DNA of 64,000 nt, taken from CAYNFS01 sp964396685 (GTDB lineage: Bacteria; Patescibacteriota; Doudnabacteria; UBA920; 2-01-FULL-46-14). Below the pieces are notes generated by a model. The model was not told the DNA's origin. It made no database searches and worked only from the letters and a program-made list of their open reading frames with translations. The position numbers and the translations under genes were made by a program. Each line of letters begins with the position of its first letter. The stretch's first letter is position 1. The DNA lies in assembly GCA_964396685.1 (NCBI GenBank), contig CAYNFS010000003.1, positions 1 to 64,000 on the forward strand. The letters are read 5' to 3'. Positions 1 to 7,928 of the stretch are shown piece by piece.

Positions 1-60
1 GAATCGAACCCGCGCATCGAGGTTTTGCAGACCCCAGCGTTTCCACTTCGCCACGGCGCC
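1..60 (-). tRNA. tRNA-Cys (anticodon GCA), 3' end cut by the window edge
   Basis: Read on the minus strand from base 60, the sequence gives a 5' acceptor strand GGCGCCG, a D arm, an anticodon stem GGGGT/ACCTC closing the loop CTGCAAA (anticodon GCA), and the start of a T arm with GGTTCGATTC. The window ends inside the T arm, so the acceptor 3' strand cannot be checked. A TATAAT box lies about 34 bases upstream. Confidence 0.9.
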
Positions 61-93
61 GTGTGATGCCTATCGACCAGACCTCTGGCCCAA

Positions 94-99
94 ATTATA
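94..99 (-). promoter_or_regulatory. -10 box of the tRNA-Cys gene
   Basis: A perfect TATAAT on the minus strand lies between the stop of rpsA and the tRNA. It gives a predicted start about 25 bases before the mature tRNA. No good -35 hexamer is seen. Confidence 0.5.
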
Positions 100-107
100 C
101 TCTGTTT

Positions 108-1247
108 TTAAGCCGTTGTCTGCTCTGGTGATGTTTCTTTTGTTTCAGGTTTATTCAACCCCTTAAGCGACAAACCCAGCCGATGCTCCTGCGGCTCAAT
201 GGAAATAATCTTAAACTGATACTCTTCGCCCTCTTTCAAGACCTCCCCTGGTTCTTTGATTTTTTCTTCGGATAGTTCTCCCACATGAGCCAGTCCGTGA
301 ATATTGGGATCAAGCTCGACGAATGCGCCAAAAGGCGCAAGCTTTACAACTTTACCCCTCACGATTTGGCCAATGCTGTACTGTTTCACGGCATCTTCCC
401 AAGGATCCTTTTGCAAACGCTTGAATGAAAGGCTGATGCGGTCATTGTCAATGGAGATGATTTGCGCTTTGACCCGATCACCGACTTTGACGATATCTTT
501 TGGATCCTCAATTCTCTGCCAAGCAAGTTCGCTGATATGAACCAGGCCTTCCAGCTCCTCGCCAAATTTGACAAACGCTCCAAAATCAACCACCCCGGTC
601 ACAACACCTTCTACAACGTCGCCGATCGCGAGCTTGCCGATCTTCTGCATAAGCTCGCCCTCAATCACGGCCCGTTCGGAGATAATCAACTTCTCGCCCT
701 CCGGTTCGGCGGTAATAATCCTCACGTCAAAATCCTGCCCCACATAGCCTTTGAGCACTGCCAAAATCCTGTTTTTGTCTCCGTCCTCAACTCTGGGATA
801 ATGTGAGGGGGCAAGCTGGGAAACAGGCAAAAATCCCAAAACATTATTAATTTTGACCATCAACCCTCCTTTGTTGGCTTCCAGAATTTTGGCGTGGATC
901 ACCTCGCGGCTTTCCAGCTTCTCTTTGAGCGCTTGCCAAACCCGCTCCTGTCCCGCTTTGCGAAAAGAAAGTTCGATGTTCCCGTCTTTGTTTTCAATCT
1001 CAATTACCGAAGCATAAACCATATCGCCGACTTTCAAGGATGACAAAATCGTCTCGTCGTCATAAAGCTCGCGACCCCGCACCACGCCAAGGCCCACTCC
1101 CGCCACATCTACGTACACCTCGTTTTTACCCACGCTCAAAATCCGGCCCTGGATCACCTCTCCTTCTTTGAGGATGTGAAGCCGGACCTGCTTGCCAGAT
1201 ACCAGATCGTTCATAGATTGGATTTGATTCTCGCTTGTATTGGCCAT
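108..1247 (-). CDS. rpsA: 30S ribosomal protein S1 (four S1 repeats)
   Basis: This 379-aa protein consists of tandem S1/OB-fold RNA-binding repeats, at about residues 20-95, 110-185, 205-280 and 290-360. The third and fourth carry the typical FGAFVKF and FGAFVEL strands followed by GLVHISEL and GLAHVGEL. Four repeats rather than the six of E. coli S1 is common in reduced or Gram-positive-like lineages. The protein should bind mRNA at the ribosome and help initiation on structured leaders. It starts at the ATG at 1247. The gene stands alone, with the tRNA-Cys gene downstream in the same direction and a terminator-ended transcript arriving from upstream. Its role as the true ribosomal S1 rather than another S1-repeat protein is inferred from length and repeat number. 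Confidence 0.9.
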   Translation of the reverse strand: MANTSENQIQSMNDLVSGKQVRLHILKEGEVIQGRILSVGKNEVYVDVAGVGLGVVRGRELYDDETILSSLKVGDMVYASVIEIENKDGNIELSFRKAGQERVWQALKEKLESREVIHAKILEANKGGLMVKINNVLGFLPVSQLAPSHYPRVEDGDKNRILAVLKGYVGQDFDVRIITAEPEGEKLIISERAVIEGELMQKIGKLAIGDVVEGVVTGVVDFGAFVKFGEELEGLVHISELAWQRIEDPKDIVKVGDRVKAQIISIDNDRISLSFKRLQKDPWEDAVKQYSIGQIVRGKVVKLAPFGAFVELDPNIHGLAHVGELSEEKIKEPGEVLKEGEEYQFKIISIEPQEHRLGLSLKGLNKPETKETSPEQTTA

Positions 1248-1387
1248 ATAAAAACAAAAACGGGCAACCCCGTACTCTCTGAAAATGATGCAAGAGGTTA
1301 AGGGTTAAAAACAACGAGGTTTAATAGTAAGGAAAATCTTGCCTTAAAATTATTCGGTTTTTTAAGCTTTTTAAGCTTAGCAAATCC

Positions 1388-1434
1388 AAAAAAATAAATC
1401 AAGCCAGCTAGGTTTTCGAAAAACCTGGCTGGCT
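1388..1434 (-). terminator. Rho-independent terminator of the trpR-like transcript
   Basis: A 15-bp stem (1402-1416 with 1420-1434, one G-T pair) closes a 3-base loop. On the minus strand it is followed by a T-rich tract (1394-1388). It lies 8 bases after the TAG at 1442 that ends the frame downstream of the TrpR-like gene, so it probably ends that transcript. Confidence 0.7.
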
Positions 1435-1441
1435 CTGTCGG

Positions 1442-1702
1442 CTATCGCATGACAACGAACTGCGGCGCGGGAGATAAAATAGAATATCCTGCAACTTCCA
1501 AATATCTCTCAAACTGACTCTGGGCAATAACAACTGTGCGCCGATTGCTCCCGCTGAAATTTTGGTGATAAAACTCAACGTAAAGCCTGTCCCCGACTGC
1601 GATCGGGGAGCGAGAATCTGCATCAAATTCAAATCACGGACCCTGCGGTACTCGCAAAATCCACCACCAAGACTGATTTGTGCTCTTGCTACTTAATGCC
1701 AT
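1442..1702 (-). pseudogene. Small frame overlapping the TrpR-like gene, interrupted by an in-frame TGA
   Basis: An ATG at 1702 lies inside the end of the TrpR-like gene (14-base overlap). It opens a frame of 22 codons that includes three consecutive TGG (Trp) codons and then meets TGA at 1634-1636. The same frame stays open for 63 more codons with a protein-like sequence (SPIAVGDRLYVEFY, then RRTVVIAQSQFERYLEVAGY) to a TAG at 1442, right before the terminator. It could be a short Trp-rich leader peptide, an 86-aa gene broken by a nonsense mutation, a recoded TGA, or a frameshifted gene, since another frame reads VLVVDFASTAGSVI just before the TGA. A GC-rich palindrome (about 1588-1607) lies inside. 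No family was recognised. Confidence 0.4.
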
Positions 1703-1979
1703 AAAATTTTCGTAAAACCTGATTAAATCCGCCGTTTTTATCCGCAAGCTCCCTGGCTCCTCTTGTCACTGTGGCCACGCCTACATGCAGATTTCTGGCC
1801 ACCCGCCGCTGGGGAATTCTCTGGTAAAGCTGTTTAACAATCTGCCAGCGGACAGCCACATCCATAAACTCATAGGGGGAGAGGAGGTCTTGGAGAAACT
1901 CATAAAGAAGCTTTCGGTCCTTTGCGACTTCATGCACTACACCGGTCAATTCCCATTCATATTCCTTATTCGCCCGCAT
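1689..1979 (-). CDS. TrpR-family (YerC/YecD-like) transcriptional repressor
   Basis: This 96-aa all-helical protein has the TrpR superfamily layout: a helical N-terminus, LLSPYEFMDVAVRWQIVKQL (a counterpart of the conserved LTPDER region), and a helix-turn-helix around RRVARNLHVGVATVTRGARE. In E. coli TrpR such a protein binds L-Trp and then its operator. The YerC branch has no confirmed ligand. A perfect 16-bp palindrome containing GTACTAGTAC, much like the half-site core of the classical trp operator, sits 5 bases before the start codon and over the -10 region, so self-repression is likely. No trp biosynthetic gene is visible in the window. Family call is firm; ligand is inferred. Confidence 0.8.
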   Translation of the reverse strand: MRANKEYEWELTGVVHEVAKDRKLLYEFLQDLLSPYEFMDVAVRWQIVKQLYQRIPQRRVARNLHVGVATVTRGARELADKNGGFNQVLRKFYGIK

Positions 1980-1983
1980 AATA

Positions 1984-1999
1984 AGTGTACTAGTACACT
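1984..1999. promoter_or_regulatory. Perfect 16-bp operator palindrome (trp-operator-like)
   Basis: AGTGTACTAGTACACT is a perfect palindrome centred on CTAG. It lies directly upstream of the TrpR-like start and overlaps the predicted -10 of its promoter. Its core resembles the E. coli trp operator half-site (GTACTAG). It is also about 50 bases upstream of the divergent MBL gene promoter. Confidence 0.65.
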
Positions 2000-2023
2000 A
2001 ACACCATGCGAAAAACTTGTCAA
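1995..2023 (-). promoter_or_regulatory. Promoter of the TrpR-like gene
   Basis: On the minus strand, a perfect TTGACA (2018-2023) is followed after 17 bases by TAGTGT (1995-2000), a weak -10. The operator palindrome covers the -10, as expected for a self-repressed gene. Confidence 0.5.
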
Positions 2024-2047
2024 GCGCTGGAAACTTTAGACCTTTCC

Positions 2048-2056
2048 TGCTATAAT
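2048..2056 (+). promoter_or_regulatory. Extended -10 promoter of the MBL-fold gene (leaderless)
   Basis: TGCTATAAT is a perfect extended -10 (TGnTATAAT). Only six bases separate TATAAT from the ATG at 2063, so transcription should start at or next to the start codon. No Shine-Dalgarno can fit. Confidence 0.6.
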
Positions 2057-2062
2057 ACCTTT

Positions 2063-2722
2063 ATGGTTATCACCTGGTACGGGCTTTCTTGTTTCAAAAT
2101 TTCATCCGGCTCTTTGACTTTGATCACAGACCCTTTTTTGAAAAGTGTCGGCCTCACCCCGCCCAGAATGGCCGCGGACCTTGCCATCGTTTCCAACATC
2201 AAAAGCGAAGCTTCCAACAATGTTTCCTCGCTGGGAGATAAAAGACTTTTTGTCATTGACGGCCCGGGCGAATTTGACGTCAAAGAGCTTTTTGTGCACG
2301 GGGTGGCCGCTCAAGGAGAAGGCAAAAACAAAAATAACGGCTTTGACTATACGACGATTTATGCGATACGGATGGAAGACATCAACTTAGGTTTTTTAGG
2401 AAGCCTCAAACAAAGAGAACTTTCTGATATACAACTTGAAGCTTTGGAAAATATAGATATCCTTTTCGTTCCCGTTGGGGGCAACACCGTCTGTGATGCG
2501 GAAGAGGCCATCACAATTGTCAACCAAATAGAACCGCGCATTGTCATCCCCATGCATTTTGCCCAGAAGGGACTCAAGTTGTCTTTGGACAAGCTGGAAC
2601 CCTTCCTCAAAGAAATCGGCTCCACGAAAACGGCGTCTCAGGAAAAACTGACCATAAAGAAGTCTAATCTTGCGGATATAGCTGCCGCCACCCAGGTCGT
2701 GGTGTTAAAGGAGGCCGGCTGA
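2063..2722 (+). CDS. MBL-fold metallo-hydrolase (UPF0173-like)
   Basis: This 219-aa protein has the short metallo-beta-lactamase-fold pattern: WYGLSCFKI at the N-terminus, LITDPF, DGPGEFDV, then VPVGGNTVCDAEEA and PMHF (about residues 145-175). These resemble the L-ascorbate-lactonase/UPF0173 branch. The usual HxHxDH motif is not seen in its normal place, where VSNIKSEASNN occurs instead, so the metal site may be altered. I chose the ATG at 2063 rather than an earlier TTG because the extended -10 box lies at 2048-2056. The gene is followed closely by a small membrane protein and gyrA, probably in one transcript. Substrate unknown. Confidence 0.75.
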   Translation: MVITWYGLSCFKISSGSLTLITDPFLKSVGLTPPRMAADLAIVSNIKSEASNNVSSLGDKRLFVIDGPGEFDVKELFVHGVAAQGEGKNKNNGFDYTTIYAIRMEDINLGFLGSLKQRELSDIQLEALENIDILFVPVGGNTVCDAEEAITIVNQIEPRIVIPMHFAQKGLKLSLDKLEPFLKEIGSTKTASQEKLTIKKSNLADIAAATQVVVLKEAG

Positions 2723-2731
2723 AATTTAAAC

Positions 2732-2947
2732 ATGCAATGGTTCAAACAAAAAATCTCCGACCTTCAGCAAAAACCCTATTCCTCTAAAGTCAAAATCCTG
2801 TGGGGAACGGTCGCGGCAATTGCGATCATTCTGCTTGTCATCTGGTTTATTACCTTGCGTTATCGCAATCTGGAAGCCTCCAATGAGCTCTCCAAGTTTG
2901 CGCCAATTTTTGAGAATCTAAAAAAGCTCAAAAACAACAACCCCTAG
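2732..2947 (+). CDS. Small single-pass membrane protein
   Basis: A 71-aa protein with a basic N-terminal segment (residues 1-22), one strong membrane helix (about 26-43, [17 protein letters not shown]) and a charged tail. The layout suggests N-in topology. It sits 9 bases after the MBL gene and ends one base before gyrA, so it is part of that transcript. No family recognised and no function can be assigned. Confidence 0.6.
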   Translation: MQWFKQKISDLQQKPYSSKVKILWGTVAAIAIILLVIWFITLRYRNLEASNELSKFAPIFENLKKLKNNNP

Positions 2948-2948
2948 T

Positions 2949-5423
2949 ATGGCCAAGCCTCTCAAACCGCTAAAAAACGAGTCTGGAATCGGCTATGTCA
3001 AGCCTCGCGTGCTCGAGGAAGAAATGCAGGAATCTTATCTTGATTACGCGATGAGCGTAATTGTCTCGCGCGCCCTGCCAGACGTGCGCGACGGACTTAA
3101 ACCCGTGCACCGCCGGATTCTTTACGCCATGAATGAACTGGGACTTAACCCCCAAGCGCGCTACCGCAAATCCGCAACGGTAGTGGGCGAAGTCTTAGGC
3201 AAATACCATCCCCACGGGGATGTGGCCGTATACGATTCGCTGGTGAGACTAGCTCAAAATTTTGCCATGCGCTATCCCTTAGTGGACGGCCAGGGGAACT
3301 TTGGCTCTCTTGACGGGGATGCGCCGGCCGCCATGCGCTACTCGGAGTGCCGGCTGGCCCCTTTGTCTTTGGAATTGCTCTCGGAGCTTGATAGAGAGAC
3401 GGTTGACTGGATGGATAACTACGATGCCACCAAAAAGGAACCCAAAGTCTTGCCGGCCAAGCTTCCAAACCTGCTCTTAAACGGCACTTTGGGCATTGCT
3501 GTCGGAATGGCTACCGACATTCCTCCGCATAACTTAGGAGAAATTGCGGCGGCGACCAGCGCTTTGATTGACAATCCCAAGCTTACCAGTGAAGATCTCA
3601 TGGATTTTGTTTTGGGTCCTGATTTCCCAACCGGCGGAATCATCTACGACTGGAGCGCCATAAAAGCGGCCTACGCCACCGGCAAGGGCAGTGTTACTGT
3701 CCGGGCGAAAACCGAAATTGTTGAAGGAAAAGATGGAAATTTCCAGATCCTCATCACGGAAATCCCTTATCGCGTCAACAAAGCGACGCTTTTGGAAAAA
3801 TTTGCCGAACTGGTGCGCGACAAAAAGTTAGAAGGAATCAAAAATTTGCGGGACGAATCTGATAAAGACGGAGTAAGAATCGTAGTGGAGCTGAAAAAAG
3901 ACGCCCTACCCAACAAAATCCTCAACCAGCTTTTTAAATATTCCCAGCTTCAGGATGCTTTCCACCTTAATATGCTGGCTCTAGTTGAAGGAATTGAGCC
4001 GCGGGTTCTAAATCTCAAAATGATTTTGGAGTATTATATCGCTCACCGCCGCGAGGTCGTGGCCAGACGCACGCGTTTTGACTTAGAAAAATCCAAGGAG
4101 AGAGCCCATATCCTGGAAGGATTAAAAAAAGCGCTTGACCACATCGACGCCATAATCAAGGCTATCAAACAATCTCAAACCAAAGAAGAGGCTCACGCCG
4201 AACTTCAGAAAAAATTCAAGCTTTCGGACAAACAGGCAACCGCGATTTTGGAGATGCGTCTGCAGGCTCTGGCTGGCTTGGAGCAACGCAAGATCGAAGA
4301 GGAGCTTAAAGAAAAAAGACAGCTGATCAAAGAGCTGGAAGAGCTTCTGAAATCCCCCAAAAAAATTGATTCAGTGGTCAAGAAGGAGCTTGCCGATTTG
4401 ACAACCAAGTTTTCGGACCCGCGCCGGACTAAGCTTATCAAACAGCCCATTGGCGAATTCAAAGCCGAGGATCTGATAGCTAACGAAGACGCAATCATCG
4501 TTGTTACCAAATCCGGCTATGTAAAAAGGCTGCCGCCTGACACTTACCGCAAACAAGGCCGAGGCGGCAAAGGAGTAATCGGCATCACCACCAAAGAAGA
4601 AGATGTGGTGGAGAAACTGCTTGCCGCTAAGACCCACGATGACGTTATGTTTTTTACCAACAAAGGGCGAGTTTTCCAGACCAAAATCTACGAGCTTCCC
4701 GAGACCTCTCGTACGGCCAAAGGCCAAGCCCTGGTGAACTTTCTAGAGCTTGCACAAGGCGAATTTGCAACTGCCGTGCTCACCTTTGGCAAAGCCGAGC
4801 GGACCGCGTACAAATACCTTTTTATGGGCACTAAATTCGGCACAGTCAAAAAAACCGCAATCTCGGAGTTTGAAAAGGTCAGGCACTCCGGACTTATCGC
4901 CGTTAAGCTTCAAAGGGATGACGAGCTTAGATGGGTCAATCTCTCTTCGGGCAATGATGACGTCATGATGACCACGGCTGGAGGGCAGGCGATCAGATTT
5001 AAAGAAACGGATGTGCGCCCCATGGGGCGGACGGCCGCGGGAGTGCGCGGAATCAGACTCAAAAAAGACGATCTCGTCATGAGTGTGGATGTTATTGAAA
5101 AAAGCCGCGATCCCAAAAACCTCCAAGTGCTGGTGATTTCGGAGTTGGGGTTGGGCAAAAAAACCCCTCTTATGGAATATAAGGTTCAGCGCCGGGGCGG
5201 ATCGGGAATCAAAACCATGAACATCACCAAAAAAACCGGAAAAATCGTAATAATGCATACTGTCAACCGGGCGGAAGAAGCAGACCTTGTGGTTATTTCC
5301 AAAATGGGGCAGACTCTGCGCACGGCTTTGGGCCAGATCTCTACCCTGGGACGCGCTACACAGGGTGTGAGAATCTTGAAACTTGAATCAGGCGATCAGG
5401 TGGCTTCTGCCGCAATTGTCTAA
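2949..5423 (+). CDS. gyrA: DNA gyrase subunit A
   Basis: This 824-aa protein is the breakage-reunion subunit of a type IIA topoisomerase. The winged-helix/tower region contains the active-site tyrosine in AAMRYSE (Tyr131). A long coiled coil (about 365-480) leads to a C-terminal beta-pinwheel, whose first blade has the GyrA box QGRGGKG near residue 536. The GyrA box argues for gyrase over topoisomerase IV ParC. gyrB is not in the window, and its classical position after recF is occupied by other genes. The start ATG follows the previous stop by one base, which indicates translational coupling. Confidence 0.95.
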   Translation: MAKPLKPLKNESGIGYVKPRVLEEEMQESYLDYAMSVIVSRALPDVRDGLKPVHRRILYAMNELGLNPQARYRKSATVVGEVLGKYHPHGDVAVYDSLVRLAQNFAMRYPLVDGQGNFGSLDGDAPAAMRYSECRLAPLSLELLSELDRETVDWMDNYDATKKEPKVLPAKLPNLLLNGTLGIAVGMATDIPPHNLGEIAAATSALIDNPKLTSEDLMDFVLGPDFPTGGIIYDWSAIKAAYATGKGSVTVRAKTEIVEGKDGNFQILITEIPYRVNKATLLEKFAELVRDKKLEGIKNLRDESDKDGVRIVVELKKDALPNKILNQLFKYSQLQDAFHLNMLALVEGIEPRVLNLKMILEYYIAHRREVVARRTRFDLEKSKERAHILEGLKKALDHIDAIIKAIKQSQTKEEAHAELQKKFKLSDKQATAILEMRLQALAGLEQRKIEEELKEKRQLIKELEELLKSPKKIDSVVKKELADLTTKFSDPRRTKLIKQPIGEFKAEDLIANEDAIIVVTKSGYVKRLPPDTYRKQGRGGKGVIGITTKEEDVVEKLLAAKTHDDVMFFTNKGRVFQTKIYELPETSRTAKGQALVNFLELAQGEFATAVLTFGKAERTAYKYLFMGTKFGTVKKTAISEFEKVRHSGLIAVKLQRDDELRWVNLSSGNDDVMMTTAGGQAIRFKETDVRPMGRTAAGVRGIRLKKDDLVMSVDVIEKSRDPKNLQVLVISELGLGKKTPLMEYKVQRRGGSGIKTMNITKKTGKIVIMHTVNRAEEADLVVISKMGQTLRTALGQISTLGRATQGVRILKLESGDQVASAAIV

Positions 5424-5429
5424 AAATTG

Positions 5430-5438
5430 TGGTAAAAT
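5430..5438 (+). promoter_or_regulatory. Extended -10 box of the tRNA-Ile(TAT) gene
   Basis: TGGTAAAAT fits the TGn extended -10 and ends five bases before the mature tRNA 5' end, which would give almost no 5' leader. Confidence 0.45.
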
Positions 5439-5443
5439 AGAAC

Positions 5444-5518
5444 GGGCGCATAGCTCAGCGGCAGAGCATCCGTCTTATACACGGCAGGTCCTAGGTTCGA
5501 ATCCTAGTGCGCCCACCA
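5444..5518 (+). tRNA. tRNA with anticodon TAT, predicted Ile (AUA)
   Basis: It forms a full cloverleaf with a perfect 7-bp acceptor stem (GGGCGCA/TGCGCCC), D stem GCTC/GAGC, T stem CTAGG/CCTAG and encoded CCA at 5516-5518. The anticodon arm is TCCGT-CTTATAC-ACGGC, so positions 34-36 are TAT and the first stem pair is a T-C mismatch. TAT would read AUA as isoleucine without lysidine. Most bacteria use tRNA-Ile(CAT) plus TilS instead. The body resembles a tRNA-Val(TAC), so a Val tRNA with a C36T change is possible and aminoacylation identity is uncertain. Confidence 0.85.
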
Positions 5519-5523
5519 AAGTC

Positions 5524-6495
5524 ATGACAGGGCAACAATCGCTAATTGACTACATCAAACAAAATCTCCGAAACGGTTTCCAGGAATCGGAAATCAGGCA
5601 GGCCTTGCATCAAGCTGGCTGGGGCACTTTGGATATTGAGGATGGATTTCGGGAAGCCAAGGGTGCCAAAACCCTCGGAAAATTTATTGATACGCAAAAA
5701 CTCCTGCCGCAACCTGCAAATCGTCAAAAAATCCTGACAATTTTAACCCTCGCGCTTACTCTGCCCGTAATCGGTTTGGGCAGTTTCTGGCTCTATCAAA
5801 AATATGCCTCCCCAGATATTCCAGAGCCCGAAGGGCAAGTGGAAGGGACTCAAAATGCAAACTTAACATCCGGCCTCCAAGAGGCCCAAGGCCGTGATGA
5901 GCAGCGTCTCAAAGATACAACCGGCCTGAAACAAGCTTTAGAATTATATTTTCAACAACATCAACAGTATCCCCCAAAAATCAGCGAGCTTGTAAGCCAA
6001 AAGCTAATTGCCGAAGTTCCGCGCGACCCAAAAAGCGACGAGCCGTATCTCTACCGGAGTTTGGGAGAACCGGCGCTGCATTACTTTTTGGCTTTTATAC
6101 TGGAAACTAAAGCCCGAGGGCTCAAGCCTGGCCTGCAAGTCGTTTATTCGGAAGAGGAAATCTCGCCAGAACTTTTTCAGAGATATCAATCTTTGATCAG
6201 CGGCGCTGTTACTCCATTGGGCGCGGAGGGACTTAAGATCACTAAGCTTGATGAAAAGCCGTTTCTCCCCCAAGAACCTGTGACTTTGGAAGTATATGGA
6301 CAAAAAACCGCCGAACTTCTAAGCGCCAATATGATTATCCCCGGCTACTTAGAACAAGTAGACCAAAGCAGACCCTTGGTTTTCAAATTTTTGGCTCCTA
6401 AAAATCCTGGCCAATACCCGGTATACGTTTTTGGTTTTGATGGATCCGGCCAGGGCTACTTCCAAAAAACTTTGCTTGTCGTGGAAAATCCTTAA
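5524..6495 (+). CDS. Membrane-anchored protein with a pseudopilin-like extracellular segment
   Basis: This 323-aa protein starts with a short helical module (about 1-35, LIDYIKQNLRNG and QALHQAGW) often seen at the N-terminus of Patescibacteria membrane proteins. A membrane helix follows (about 72-92). The exported part has a region (about 120-185, RLKDTTGLKQALELYFQQHQ then YPPKISELV) like the globular part of GspG/PilE pseudopilins. A beta-rich Ig-like C-terminus ends it. It lacks a prepilin peptidase motif, so it is probably not a pilin. I chose the ATG at 5524 because upstream codons would run through the tRNA. Function unknown. Confidence 0.6.
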   Translation: MTGQQSLIDYIKQNLRNGFQESEIRQALHQAGWGTLDIEDGFREAKGAKTLGKFIDTQKLLPQPANRQKILTILTLALTLPVIGLGSFWLYQKYASPDIPEPEGQVEGTQNANLTSGLQEAQGRDEQRLKDTTGLKQALELYFQQHQQYPPKISELVSQKLIAEVPRDPKSDEPYLYRSLGEPALHYFLAFILETKARGLKPGLQVVYSEEEISPELFQRYQSLISGAVTPLGAEGLKITKLDEKPFLPQEPVTLEVYGQKTAELLSANMIIPGYLEQVDQSRPLVFKFLAPKNPGQYPVYVFGFDGSGQGYFQKTLLVVENP

Positions 6496-6520
6496 TTTTC
6501 GGAAAGGGGGTGGCAAAATA

Positions 6521-6649
6521 ATGACGACTTGCCCGATGTGCAATGCTGACGAAGTCAGCGATGACCCCGCTGATATGACGGGACACGATATGTCCAAGCA
6601 TCCTGAAGCTGGCTCCGGTGATTCCGAAGAGGGAGCGGTTTCCGAATAA
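6521..6649 (+). CDS. 42-aa acidic protein with an N-terminal CxxC
   Basis: This 42-aa frame begins TTCPMCNADEV and continues with an acidic, His/Met-containing tail (DMTGHDMSKHPEAG). The CPMC pair plus His and Asp residues suggest binding of one metal ion. A very strong Shine-Dalgarno (GGAAAGGGGGTGG) lies at a suitable distance before the ATG at 6521, which is the main reason to call it a gene. It lies between a membrane protein and a promoter for yjbQ. No family recognised. Confidence 0.55.
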   Translation: MTTCPMCNADEVSDDPADMTGHDMSKHPEAGSGDSEEGAVSE

Positions 6650-6719
6650 CATTCTCAATTTCTCAAACAACCAAAGCCCCTGGCTCCAACATACTCTGAT
6701 ACTCTGGGGGTTTTGTTTT

Positions 6720-6728
6720 TGGTATAAT
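6720..6728 (+). promoter_or_regulatory. Extended -10 promoter of yjbQ (leaderless)
   Basis: TGGTATAAT is followed six bases later by the ATG at 6735. The -35 region is poor and no ribosome binding site fits, so the mRNA is probably leaderless. A T-rich stretch (6711-6720) after a loose CCCC/GGGG hairpin could also end the upstream transcript. Confidence 0.55.
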
Positions 6729-6734
6729 GCACAC

Positions 6735-7145
6735 ATGGAAACTCTTACGGTCCAAACCAAAAAGAAATACGAGCTCGTGGATCTTACGGAGCAGCTTGCC
6801 GCGCTGGTTGAAAAAACCCTGAACAAATCGGGAATAGTTTTGGTTTTTGTTCCACACACCACCGCGACACTCATCTGCAACGAAGCCGAAGCTAACCTCA
6901 AAAGCGATATCCTCAAACTCGCCAAGGCCTTGGAGGAAAATGCAGAATTCTTTGGCGGCTTCGCCCATGATTACCAAGAAGGTAACGCGCACGCCCATTT
7001 GGTTTCGGCGTTTGCCGGCAACTCCCGCACCCTCATTATCGAAGATGGACAACTCAAACTCGGCGCGTGGCAATCAATCATGCTTTTGGAAATGGATGGA
7101 CCGAGAGAAAGACAAGTTTGGATAAAAATAATTTCCTCTTCTTAA
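6735..7145 (+). CDS. yjbQ: YjbQ/UPF0047 family protein
   Basis: This 136-aa protein matches the YjbQ/UPF0047 fold with the conserved motif VFVPHTTATLICNEAE (about residues 36-51), the HAHLVSAFAG stretch and the C-terminal QSIMLLEMDGPRERQVWIKI. Family members are called secondary thiamine-phosphate synthases from weak activity in E. coli; the real role is unclear. A longer upstream frame exists, but the promoter at 6720-6728 places the start at 6735. It is followed by yebC. Confidence 0.85.
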   Translation: METLTVQTKKKYELVDLTEQLAALVEKTLNKSGIVLVFVPHTTATLICNEAEANLKSDILKLAKALEENAEFFGGFAHDYQEGNAHAHLVSAFAGNSRTLIIEDGQLKLGAWQSIMLLEMDGPRERQVWIKIISSS

Positions 7146-7175
7146 TTCTACCTTCTAAATTCTAGGTTCTACTCT

Positions 7176-7901
7176 ATGTCCGGACATAGCAAATGGGCGC
7201 AAATCAAAAGGCAAAAGGCCGTCGCTGACAAGAAAAAAGGACAAATTTTTTCCAAATTGATTAGAGAGATAACAATCACGGCCAAACAGGGAGGAGACGA
7301 CCCAGTCAGCAATTTCCGCCTGCGCATTGCCATAGAAAAAGCTCGGAGCGCCGGCATGCCCAGCGACAATATCGAGCGCGCGATCAAACGCGCCACAGGC
7401 CTTGAAGCAGACACTCAAGCGCTTGAAGAAGCAATCTACGAAGGGTATGGCCCCTTTGGCACGGCGTTTTTGATTGAAGCCGCCACTGACAACAAAAACC
7501 GGACCGTCAATGAAATCAAACATGTCTTTGCTAAACACGGAGGCACTCTGGGAAGTTCGGGCAGTGTCATCTGGCAGTTTGTCACCCGCGGACAGATTTT
7601 GGTGGAACGGGAACCAGATAAAGATCTTTCGGAGCTTGAACTGAAAGCCATTGACGCCGGGGCGGAAGACGTCCGGGAATCACCCGATGGGTTGGAAGTT
7701 TATACCCTGCCTTTGGATCTGGAAAAAATTAGAGAAGCTTTGCTACAAAATGGCGCCCGAATCGCTCAAGCGCACGTGATAAAAGAAAGTACCCGGGGAA
7801 TTGATTTGACTCCCGAACAAAAACCGAAAGTTGAAGAACTTTTTGCCGAGCTTGAGGAGCACGAGGACGTGATCGCGGTGCACACGAACGCAAACCTCTA
7901 A
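7176..7901 (+). CDS. yebC: YebC/PmpR-family protein (translation factor/regulator)
   Basis: This 241-aa, full-length YebC protein starts with the signature MSGHSKWAQIKRQK, followed by the family landmarks AIEKARSAGMPSDNIERAI and EGYGPFGTAFLIEAATDNKNRT. YebC proteins have been described as transcription regulators and, more recently, as factors that help ribosomes through proline-rich stretches. yebC next to ruvC is a classical bacterial arrangement and supports both calls. Confidence 0.93.
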   Translation: MSGHSKWAQIKRQKAVADKKKGQIFSKLIREITITAKQGGDDPVSNFRLRIAIEKARSAGMPSDNIERAIKRATGLEADTQALEEAIYEGYGPFGTAFLIEAATDNKNRTVNEIKHVFAKHGGTLGSSGSVIWQFVTRGQILVEREPDKDLSELELKAIDAGAEDVRESPDGLEVYTLPLDLEKIREALLQNGARIAQAHVIKESTRGIDLTPEQKPKVEELFAELEEHEDVIAVHTNANL

Positions 7902-7928
7902 TTGATAATCAATTATCGATAATCGATT

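Noticed and set aside
4205..5258. Long antisense frames inside gyrA, rpoB and other core genes
   Set aside because: They are shadows of strongly coding sequence on the other strand, without start signals.
1442..5423. Whole-genome TGA recoding to glycine, as in Gracilibacteria
   Set aside because: Many clear genes end at TGA with no sensible continuation (MBL gene, hisG, recF, transketolase), and overlaps such as ATGA and GTGA use it as a stop.
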